A stretch of 64,000 nucleotides of DNA, from assembly GCA_015680685.1 (NCBI GenBank), contig MNCI01018314.1, positions 31,496 through 95,495 of the forward strand, written 5' to 3'. The notes beneath the pieces are model-generated. The model searched no databases, was not told where the DNA came from, and worked only from the letters and a program-made list of their open reading frames with translations. The DNA comes from Gnetum montanum. Its lineage: Eukaryota > Streptophyta > Gnetopsida > Gnetales > Gnetaceae. A program made the translations under genes and the position numbers. Every line of letters starts with the position of its first letter. Position 1 is the stretch's first letter. Below, in pieces: positions 54,695 through 64,000 of this stretch.

Positions 54695-57600
54695 TCAACT
54701 GGTGGTGCTAGGTGGAGGTGGAGGTTTTGCTTCCTCCACTAGGTCACTGGGGCCTACAACATTACCTGGTATCTACCAAAACCATTAACAAACATTCACA
54801 ATTAGTAAGCAAAAATGCATTATATGAGCCAACTCAAATCATAAAAACCATAAAAAGACTAACTAACCTAAGAGGATCCTACATCGATGAGTTCTAGAGG
54901 TAACTTGCCAAGGTTAGCCTCCAAGCGACGGGGGATCTCAGCTTCAAAAAGTTATGTCTAGTCCTCTTGGCCAAAGTCAATACCTATAAGGGTCTTGCCT
55001 TTGTCCACAGTAGTCCACATAAGTGGCTCCATAGAAAATGTAGCAAAGGAGGCCTCTCCAAAGGGGGTGACGATCTCCCTTACAAGAGAGTCAGTTACGA
55101 CCGTACTCTACATGAACAAGTCATATGCCTGCTTCTAGCTAGTTGCCTTAAGAAACATCTCAAGGTGATGATGTTCAGTTGACTCTTCTTTGTACCATCA
55201 TAGGTACACATTGCACTCTCACTTGTACTAATGCTTGTGGTTCTTTTGCACCTATCCTCATCAATAAACCTTGGTTCTATAATTCTTCTAATCTCGGTTC
55301 TTCTAGGTGAGCAAATCCATCTAGAGTTGTTGCTCTATTAGCTCTCGTGTGACTTCATTCTTACCTTTGAGAGCTGTCCAATATCTAGCATACTCGATCT
55401 CAAAAGTATAGTAGGTTCCATATCCTTGTAATCTAGCCACTATGAAGTCATATCTGGATTGAAGATCATTGATCTTCTCATCTTGGCTAGTCATCCTCTC
55501 TTGTAGTTCATGCACGTGTTTCCACAAGTGCTCATTCGAGCACCTGTAGATCCACAACACCTTTGCATAAGAAAGTGTATACTTTTTTGATGTCTCATAT
55601 ATGTGACGAGGCACTTGATCAACTTCGATAGGAAGGTTGGGTAGGGTGTCCACCTTGGCCACCTTGCTCAGGTCCCACCGTAGCTTAGGACCTATAGGCA
55701 TATAACAACTAGATAATCTTAGCCAAAAACTAAGCATTTAAGCAGTAAGCAGGATAGCATAAAAAAAACATTGCACATATACCAAGCTTAGGGTCTGCTT
55801 GTCACAAGCAGTCCACCATATCCTCAACGAGGCCTTCCATGAAGGTGAATTTATCTGGCATATCTACCCATGGTTCCATGTGGTAGGTAGATGTGGAACT
55901 ATTGGTAGGAACATCTAATTTTGTAATACAATGATGCAATTAGCATATGGCCTAATAGTTAGAGATACTAGAGCAAATAAGAAAAAATAGATGGCAATAC
56001 AAGTTGATTACCTAGCAAGCCATTAGGCATGAGTGTAGGGGGCTCACCTAGCTGTGTACCATCAAAAAAATATCAACATCATCCCCATTTGGGTGGAACA
56101 CCCTTCTTCCTCCAATTGTTAAAGGATCTCTATCATCTCATGAAGGTCATCCCCATGAGCCACCTCCTCCTTAGCTTGAGGAGGCATTTTCTTCGCTGCT
56201 ACATCAACTGCTACTCTTGCACCCCTCTCTTCTTTTTTTGCAATTAACATGTACACATAGAGTGTATTATTATGCATAACACATTGTTAACTAATTAATA
56301 GTATAGCACAACAGAAAAACATACAAACAAAAATACATATATGAATGAAACTAAGGCATCTAAGAAGTTACACATGCTAACCTACAACATCTACATGTAA
56401 GCTTTGCAGCTTGATGCAGATCTTTTTACTGCTTGGCTTCCTGATCTTAGGGGCAGCTTCCCTTTGAGAATGCTACCTCTTGATCTTGGCCTTAGATGGC
56501 CCCACCAAATCTGCTACGTAGTGATCCACCTTATTTACATCCCTAGTGCCAACTAGGGTCCCTCACCCATACTATCACATGAATAATGTGAGTGCCCCAT
56601 AGGACCTTTGGTTGTTACTAATAATGACTCATCAAGCCCCTTTGGGAGGTCTTGTGCACATGTGGTCAAGAACATATGTTTGATCCATGGCTTGAATATC
56701 TACTCATGCTCCTGCACCACGCATCGCCCAACATCTCGCACAACCAAGAGCTCTACGAATCTTTGTAGGTATCTTGCAAAGAATGCAAAATGGATGTGGG
56801 ACAAAAAATAGAGGTTAAATCATAGTCTAGAGATTTCTACATGTAGGCTAGTGGCTATGTACATGGCCTAGTTGAACCTTGTGCCTTCTAGCAGTGCCTT
56901 TTTCATGACTTGTGCCTACTCCACCCCTAGGATCTTTCTTTGAAAAAGTAGATTTGGAAAGACATGAGAGTGCAATAGAGGGTAGAGCTCTCGCATCTTA
57001 GACACTAACACATCTTTGATCAATATGCCTTTGTGAGATCAAGTGGCCCCCAATCAATCCTCGATCTCCCCTTTATGGTCCATCTTCCTATTGGCCTTAT
57101 CGATAATTGTGGGGCCATTAGTAGGGATGCCAAAGAGATCAATGAAGAAGGCTTTTCTGAGGTCCAACACTACTATCACATCATGCACCTAGGTGATAAA
57201 CTACCTAATGTTGCTACTGAAGAAGTTAATGATGGTTACCATTTCGGCCACCAAGATACTTTCCCTAAGGGTTAAGAATAGGTTCATTAACCTAGCATGT
57301 GTAAGATGAGCTGTTAGTGCATCTAGCACTTTATGGCACAACCAGTGTTATGCACCCTCCACATTGCCATATTTCATGATGAGGGTGGCCTTTTTGTTTC
57401 TCATGGTGATCACTGTCACCTCAGCTAAGGCAACTACTACTACAACACAAAGTAAAACAATCTTAGCATTATGAAAATGAGGCAAACTAAAAGGCATGCA
57501 TGAGCAACCACGTGAGCCAAAACATAGATATGTACATGGTACAAATAGGGTGAGATGGGGGTGATGCTATAAGCATCTCCTTGATGTTAATCTTACCAAA

Positions 57601-59703
57601 AACTCACTCCTCATCCAACCATGGATCTTGCATCACTAGTATGCCTTCAAGTATTTGGAGGGGTAGGCCTCCAAATCATGCCCTAGTTACTTAATCACAG
57701 CTACTTGAATATTTGTGAACAATGAGAATACCTCTAAGGTAGTGTGGGTCAAGGCTAGAGCATCTACTTCATCATGTAGGCCTTCCTCATCAACTTTGAA
57801 CTTGGCATTAACGATGAGTCATTAGCAAGTTAACATGAGCAAGTAGTGAAGAACACTACAGAAGCCATAAAGACACTTACCCTTTAGCATAGTAGATGAT
57901 TTTGGGTGGGTCTTGAAAAAGGGTATGCACTTGTAGCACAATAACAAGGATGTTTCTCTTGTTATAACAAGCAAACCCCATCATGAGCCATACCCTAGAT
58001 AACTATCATGTGCTCTTAGGACCTCTACCAGAAGCACTTGCCCTATTAACATTAGTAGTGGACTCATCTAAGATGAACTTCAGGATGCCCTAGTTAGCCC
58101 TACATAGCAATGTCTCAATGATAACACTAGTAGCCTCAACTACCAAGTCCAACCACATGACTACACTAAATTGCTATAATAGGTAACCCAAGAACTTTTG
58201 AGCCCCTAGCTAAAACCACACTACTTGATGGTCCACCCACATATCTAGTGTAGGCATGTTAGGGACAAGTTTGCTCATGCAACATTGGATGCTTGCAAGC
58301 TCAACCACTATTAGAACAAGCTTTAGCAGCACCCTGCAATTAGCAAGCAATAGGCAAAGCATTAGTATACATGCACAAATAAAAAATTTTGATATATACA
58401 TTATAAATTATTAACATAAATTATCAGAAATGAAAATTTGGCAATGCACACTTGACTTGTTCGACATGCCTGCCACTCACTAGGGTATAACATGTTTTTA
58501 TAGGCTTAGCACTACATTTTGCAAGTTTAAAATCATGCATAGTTAACAAAATTTTGGAAAAATTTTTACTAACTCTAGACTACCTCAGTGGAGAGTGTAG
58601 TCCCAAAAACTACAATATTTAGCTAATATTGGACTACACATTTTGCCAAGAACTTTCCCTACAACTATGCTCTCAACACATGGGGAGTGTAGTCTTATGG
58701 CCATGAAGAGTGTAGTCTCCCCATGGTGTTGTGCCTAGCAACACACTTTGCCCTATCACCACAGTAGGTTACATCTCCATAATTACCCTAAAAAATAGCA
58801 AAAACATTTTTCTTTGCCACCATCAAAACCTCATCTCATATCATGGTCACACTATGTAAACCGTGGTGGTGACCATAGCCCTGATAGCCACACCATGGCA
58901 TGTAGTGCATGGAGCCTTAAGCATCATCCAAAAGAAAGAAAAGAGAACATAGTAGAGCCCCACCCTTAGTGCCTACCCTCATGCCCCTACCATTGTAAGA
59001 AAACCTATGGCCTTTCCATGACATGCAAAGGCCTAAATCGTGGTCCCTTGCACATCCCAACACTATCTTGCACATGTGCCCTAGCCCATACCTAGCCTTA
59101 AACCCTGCAATGCCTCAAACACCTATGCAACCTCGAGAGGCACAAAAAAATGGCACGTGATGGTAACTATAGCCCCTCGTGATCACATTGCACCATGCAA
59201 TGATGGTCTTGACCCTTGCTAGGCCATGTTGCAAGGTGCAACTTGTAGGCCACCAAACCCTACAGACCCTATGTAATCCCCAAAATCTGTAGCTTCCCCC
59301 TACCCACGAGAACCCCTGTGTGCATTTGAAAATCCACATCCCATGAAACACTCTTTCTCATGACCACAAATTCTCCCCACCACTACACCCTTCCTACCAC
59401 CTTGCCATGCTAGGCCATGTGCAGTCGTAATGGCCACCATCATGGCAAGGTGCCATTACATATCATGCAAGACTACACCCCCCGAAAATCCTTGAAATGT
59501 TCACCAAAGAAAAAAAATGAAATAAAAAATGAGCAAAAGGAGAGAGTGTAGTAATTGTACCTAGTTGACCTCAATGACCTCCTCTCCTCCACATGTGGTT
59601 GTAGTAAGCGGCCCAATGCTCTCTTTCCCTTGGCAATGTTTGCCAACCTTAGGTGAAGGCGTCCACTTTGGCACATCATCTTTTCCCCAACTACAATCTC
59701 CAT
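54695..59703 (-). pseudogene. Antisense, intron-containing gene between PR and RT (copy in D)
   Basis: Exons by homology (minus): 1, 59703-~59561 (LANIAKGKRALGRLLQPHVE); 2, 58333-57881 (LVLIVVELASIQCCMSKLVP); 3, ~57806-57570 (FKVDEEGLHDEVDALAL); 4, ~57438-56397 (EVTVITMRNKKATLIMKYGN); 5, ~56240-56012; 6, ~55930-55780 (KFTFMEGLVEDMVDCL); 7, ~55690-54890 (LRWDLSKVAKVDTLPNLPIE; QVPRHIYETSKKYTLSYAKV); 8, ~54765-54695 (ends KPPPPPSTTS, stop). Acceptor ATTGCAG before exon 2 and donor GTAAGT after it are kept. Many stops. Exon 1 identity rests on a short alignment and is tentative. Confidence 0.75.
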
Positions 59704-59792
59704 TCATAGTGATGGAAGAAGTAGCAACAAGACTATGCTCCCAATGTCATGGTCAAATGGAAAAAATGATAAGTTACCATGGTAAAACCATG

Positions 59793-59823
59793 TCTATATA
59801 CCTTCCTTCGGGCCATTTAATGA
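59793..59823 (-). promoter_or_regulatory. Possible promoter of antisense gene in D (weak)
   Basis: Minus strand has CATTAAATGGCCC, resembling C's GATAAAATGGCCCC, and a TATATAG slightly downstream; both are about 90-115 bp before the proposed ATG. Decayed; low confidence. The stretch 59824-60166 holds a further minisatellite-like word (GGCCTAAAACTG at 60025) and nothing else recognised. Confidence 0.3.
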
Positions 59824-60166
59824 TCCACCAAACACCCAGTGGAAAGCGCAATTGTGTGAGAGCATAGTCAACTATACTTAGCCTAAAATTATGATTTTTC
59901 ATTGCCTTGCAAATGCCCAAGTCAATTCCACTCCCTAAGCATGGCCAACCCTCCTAAGAATGGCTTGTTTGGCACATCCACAATCTACTAAGATGTAAAG
60001 CTAGCATGCATATGGCTTGCCAAGGCCTAAAACTGACACAAAAGTGTTTTCCTTCCATAGTGACTTGAATGCAACTTAACCAAATTTCACTGCATTTCTT
60101 TTTCCATTTGTGCATATTAACTTGGCTAAAACAGGTGTTGCTTGACATTTTTCTGGTTTATTTTGT

Positions 60167-60168
60167 AG
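60167..60168 (+). promoter_or_regulatory. Candidate sense-strand 3' splice acceptor before RT (D)
   Basis: TTCTGGTTTATTTTGTAG followed by GAACATGACATGACTATGC, aligned with B and C; the best pyrimidine tract of the three. Confidence 0.55.
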
Positions 60169-61375
60169 GAACATGACATGACTATGCACGAGTAGGTTTC
60201 CTTACCTTTGGTCCTCATGGGGCCTCATGGCAACATCAAGCGATGCATTAACCTTCATTGCCTAGACCTTAAGCCTACAACCTACTATGAGCACATAGCA
60301 TCCATAGAAGCACCACTAGATTATCCCAACCATCCAATTAAGGCTCTTGATCTAGAGGTAGGAGATGTCATGGAAGATCCCTTATCGAGATCCCTATGGA
60401 AACACATAATGGCAAGGTGAGAACACTGAAAATAAGTACCTCGCAAGAACCCCATTACACTCAAGACATTGCTAAATATTTAATGATAACATCAAAGCAT
60501 TTGCATGTTCATACAAGGACATGTTGGGCTACATCCTTGGCTAGTCCAACACAACATCATTCTTAATCCTTGCATCAAGCTAGTTAAGTAAAAAGCACAC
60601 AAGGTCCTACTTGAGATGGCATTGGTAGTCTATGATGAGATCACTAAGCTTTACAAAAGTAGTTTCATTCAGGCTTTTGACTATGTAGACTAGGTCTTCA
60701 ACATTGTAGTTATGCCTAGAAAAAATGGAAGTATATGCATTTGCATAGACTTCTAAGACCTAAACAAGGAAACAATCAAAGATGACTTCTCATTGCACAG
60801 TATCAATCAACTCATCGATACCATGGCCAAGCATGCCTTTTTTTCCTTCATGGAAAAGTTCTTGAGCTACAACTAGATTAGGATCAACCCTGAGCATCAA
60901 CTTAGTACAACCTTCATGATCCCCTAGGGTATGTTTTTCAATATAATGATGCCTTTTGGACTAAAGAATGTAGGAGCAACATATCAACACATAATGATGT
61001 ACATGTTTAAAAAATACATGTTTAGTTTGCTCAATGACTACATTGATGACATTGTCATTAAGTCCAAAGTGGTCCACAACCACGTAAATGATCTAGACCT
61101 AGTGCTTAAATGCTACCTAAAAGATGAGCTTAGGCTAAACCCCAAGAAGTATATTTTCAATGTTAGAACAGGTAGGATGGTTGGCTTTAAAGTATCTAAA
61201 CTAGGTATACATGTAGATCCTGATAAGGTTAAGGTCATAACCAACTTAGCACTACCAACCAACCTTAATGAGCTATGAGAGTTGCAAGATAGATTAAAAT
61301 TTACACATAGGTTTATCGCTTGGTTAAGCAACAAGCTACAGCTGATGCAACATCTACTTAAGAAGGGAGCCCACT
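60169..61375 (+). pseudogene. Reverse transcriptase domain and N-terminal linker of element D
   Basis: The linker has ALDLEVGDVMEDPL. RT blocks: FNIMMPFGLKNVGATYQH (60937-60990), the polymerase box YIDDIVIKSK (61043-61072) with both Asp kept, LRLNPKKYIFNVRTGRMVGF, and VDPDKVKVITNLALPTNL. The fingers region (60600-60930) is riddled with stops. Confidence 0.9.
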
Positions 61376-61429
61376 TCGAGTGGACTGCTTAGTGTCAACA
61401 AGCATTTGACAACCTTAAGCAAGAGCTAG

Positions 61430-61850
61430 CACAATTTCCTATGGTTTACCCTCTACAAGAAGATAAATATTTTTACATCTACCTTGCCACTTCTAACATG
61501 TCCATCACTTCTTTGCTTTCCCAAAAGTGAGATGATGGTGCAAATGTCTCAGTTTACTACATGAGCCATGAATTAGTAGCCCATAAGGCAAAATACAATA
61601 ATGTGGAAAAAGCACTACCTTGTCCTAGTCTTCCAACTAAAGAAGTGGAGGCGTTATGTCTTCCACAATCAAGTTAATATCATTTGCAAAAAAAAGAAAA
61701 TACTCTGAGCCATAATGATAAATGTCTACGAAAGTATTCAAATTGCATAATGGAAAGCAATAATAGTAGAGTTTGACCTACATTACCTTGTGCAAACCTT
61801 AACAAAAGGTCAAGCTATAGTTTCATAGCTTACAACTTCACCCATAAATG
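61430..61850 (+). pseudogene. First RNase H domain of element D
   Basis: Readable in pieces: KYFYIYLATSNMSIT, VYYMSHELVAHKAKYNNVEK and RRYVFHNQVNII-like blocks across frameshifts. Confidence 0.8.
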
Positions 61851-61904
61851 ATCAAGCAACCATAGATCCTAAATTCTCAAACAAGCACAGCATTAGCCAA
61901 GTGT

Positions 61905-62300
61905 CCAACAACTATGATGCACTCTTACATTTCAATAGAGCTTCAACCTCTTGAGGGGGTAGCACTGCTACTATTATCATGTTTCCCTTCAAGAAGATTT
62001 AATCCTTTGCATATTTTTCTTATTTCTTTGCACTAACAATGTGGTGGAGTATGAAGGTCTCCTTCGAGGTATCCTTATAGCACATGGCCTAGGGATCCAA
62101 TGCATAGTGATTTGAGGTGACTCACAATTAGTTCTCAACTAGGTAATAGAGGTTTACACCTACAAGGCACAACATTTATAACCTTACTATGACTTGGCAA
62201 AGCACCTACTTCAACACTTTACAATTGCCAATGTCTAACATATTTCCCAAAATGAAAATGCCATTATCAACACACTAGCAACGTTAGCCCTTAGCATCAT
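61905..62300 (+). pseudogene. Second (archaeal-type) RNase H domain of element D
   Basis: LHFNRASTS (usual FDGAS), NNVVEYEGLLRGILIAHGL (62036-62090), a stop then GDSQLVLN, and the tail ENAIINTLATLAL near 62260. Same fold order as the other copies. Confidence 0.82.
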
Positions 62301-62589
62301 GCCTAGCATGTTCAACACATTTCCTACCTTAGTGGTAGATTACACCACATCTATCACACAAATCATCAACTATGCATCTATAACTACAATTAGCACCACC
62401 CACATAGGAGAGTGCTATGATGACATCAAGACATACCTTCTATAGGGTGAGCCTTTACAACATTTAACTATTGCTCAAAAAGATGTAGTGTGCAAATGTT
62501 CATGATAGTACATCATCATAGGTGATAACACATTATGTTGCAAACCCTACGATGGCATACTACTAACCTGCATAAGTGAAAAAGAAGAA

Positions 62590-63654
62590 AATGCAATTGT
62601 TGAGCAAGTCCACAAAGGATTGTGTGAAGGTCACATAGCACCTATAAAAATGGTAGCAAAAATTAGACAACTAGGCTATTATTGGTCTTACATGAAGTGT
62701 GACTATGTCTCAAAGGTTAAAACATGTGACATTTGTCAATAGCATGGCAACTTAACACGCATGCCACTAATTGAATTACATACAATGCAAATCACATGGT
62801 CATTCGAACATTAGGGCTTAGAAATTATCGAACCCATAACGCCTAAGTTCTCAATAGGGAATAGCTTTATAATAAATGTGGTTGAGTATTTCACCAAATG
62901 GGTTGAGGCTATTCCACTTAGGAAGATGACATCACAACAAGTTTGCAAATTTGTGTTAGATAACATAGTGACCTGTTTCAGCTTACCCATAATCATTGTA
63001 ACAGATAATGGGCTATAGTTTAGTAGTGTTGAAACTAAAGCCTTTTGTGAGTGCTTTAGCATCAAACATTCCTTTTCGTTGCCAAACTACCCTTAGGTAA
63101 ATGGCCAAGTGAAGGCCACTAATAAGGTCATCATCAACCTTCTCAAGAGAATGGTAAGCAATAACAAACGATGAAGGCATGAGCAACTAGTATACGCACT
63201 TTGGGCTTACCACTCAACACACTGAACAACAACAGTTATGATGCCTTATAGCCTCATTTATAGGTTTGAAGTAATTTTTCCACTTGAATTGCAGGTTCCA
63301 TCACTCTAGGTGATCCTCTTGGATTTGATTGACAAAGGTTAGAACAATGAGTTGAGAACGGTAGACCTTGACTTAATAGAGAAGGAGTGTATGCATACAT
63401 TTGATCACATCAAGTGGTATCAAGAAAGGCAACGACAAAAGCATCATCATAACTAGTATCAACACCCAATCAAGAAAGGAGTCTCAGTCCTCAAGGTCAT
63501 TCATGAACCCATAGATAAATTCTTAGCCAATTAGAAAGGGCCTTTCCTAGTCACTAAGGCCTACAACAATGGAGCATTCAAGCTTGCTAATTAAGATGGA
63601 AATGAGTCTACCAATCCAATGAAGCATTTGTACATGAATCTTTATTACATTTAA
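62590..63654 (+). pseudogene. Integrase domain of element D, ends pol
   Basis: Zinc-binding HKGLCEGH and CDICQ-stop-H (62608-62745), then GLEIIEPI (first catalytic Asp is Glu), VTDNG (second Asp kept, 62997-63012) and NGQVKATNK (Glu is Lys). Later blocks are YALWAYHST, PYSLIYRFEVIFPLELQVPS, GPFLVTKAYNNGAFKL and HLYMNLYYI with TAA at 63652-63654. Confidence 0.9.
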
Positions 63655-63684
63655 CATGCAACATCACACATCAATGAAGCAAGA

Positions 63685-63935
63685 TAAGCATTATCTGCCA
63701 TGATGTTAAACTGGCGCAGACATAATTCATCTGGTACAATACTAAACTAGCATAGCATTCATCCACTATGCTACTAAACTAGCATAGCATTCATCTACTA
63801 TGACACTAAATTGGCATAACACTCATCTGCTATGATGCTAAACTAGCATAGCATTTGTCCACTACGATGCTAAACTGGCACAACATTCATCTATTACGAT
63901 GCTAAACTGGCATAACATTCATCAACTACAACACT
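63685..63935 (+). repeat. 3' minisatellite of element D
   Basis: About seven units of 30-32 bp with GATGCTAAACTAGCATAGCA and TTCATCCACTAT; directional counterpart of C 42600-42915. Confidence 0.88.
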
Positions 63936-63937
63936 TA

Positions 63938-64000
63938 TATCGCATCCCATGCGATATCGCGTCTTACCCTGCGATATCGCATACGCGATATCGCATCCCG
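63938..64000. repeat. GCGATATCGC palindromic repeat at the window end
   Basis: TATATCGCATCCCATGCGAT and three GCGATATCGC-type palindromes within 63 bp; composition unlike the adjoining minisatellite. The array may continue beyond the window. Confidence 0.75.

Larger units (their letters stand above)
54118..64000 (+). mobile_element. Element D: outermost Tat-type Ty3/gypsy retrotransposon, partial
   Basis: Plus-strand order: minisatellite, antisense gene (minus), RT, two RNase H domains, INT ending at 63654, 3' minisatellite. LTRs, gag and PR are outside the window, the latter presumably left of base 1 because A is inserted in D's minisatellite. It is the most decayed copy (stops every few tens of codons), consistent with being the oldest. 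Confidence 0.88.

Noticed and set aside
58440-59555. Separate small genes in intron 1 of the D antisense gene
   Set aside because: Frames are short, have no counterpart in A, B or C, and look like random open stretches.
60931-61278. Endogenous pararetrovirus
   Set aside because: The domain order with INT after RNase H, the LTRs and the second RNase H fit Ty3/gypsy Tat elements; no movement-protein or coat-type motifs are visible.

Overview
The window is plant nuclear DNA made almost entirely of decayed Ty3/gypsy LTR retrotransposons. I see no rRNA, tRNA or CRISPR and no confident ordinary host gene. All four recognisable elements carry gag, an aspartic protease (PR), reverse transcriptase (RT), a first RNase H, a second 'FDGAS...GDSQLVINQV' RNase H, and integrase (INT). 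Two RNase H domains and roughly 19 kb unit length point to the Tat/Ogre-type lineage of land plants. The species cannot be named. Stop codons and transition-type differences are frequent, as expected for old, cytosine-methylated repeats.

Layout: four elements are nested like Russian dolls. D (+ strand, outermost) occupies 54118-64000; its gag/PR half lies left of the window. A (- strand) is inserted in D and covers 1-54117; its 5' LTR is 52271-54117 and its 3' LTR lies just left of base 1. B (- strand) is inserted in the gag of A; its LTRs are 10725-12463 and 47539-49280, with target duplication TGTAG on both sides. C (+ strand) is inserted in the gag of B; its LTRs are 26346-28052 and 44098-45826, with target duplication ACCCT/CCCCT. 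Removing C and B restores continuous gag homology at both junctions.

The remarkable feature is a large intron-containing gene found in all four elements on the strand opposite to gag-pol, lodged between PR and RT: A 4717-9181 (+), B 18545-23198 (+), C 33372-38550 (-), D 54695-59703 (-). Eight exons can be traced by homology, several introns sit at matching places with GT/AG borders, and a TATA box lies about 140-155 bp before the start in A, B and C. The gene is bracketed by roughly 27-bp minisatellites of a common type (TTTTAGGCC / TTTAAGGTC words), which recur between INT and the 3' LTR. On the sense strand a conserved pyrimidine-rich ...TAG acceptor precedes the RT reading frame in B, C and D. 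This suggests that the whole PR-RT interval may be removed as an intron, as a short intron is in Ogre elements. The protein family of the antisense gene is not one I can name.

A and B also carry a second small antisense reading frame between INT and the 3' LTR. C has a different sequence there. Every pol copy has stops and at least one altered catalytic residue, so none looks autonomous. The most open reading frame in the window is exon 4 of the antisense gene in C (about 342 codons).
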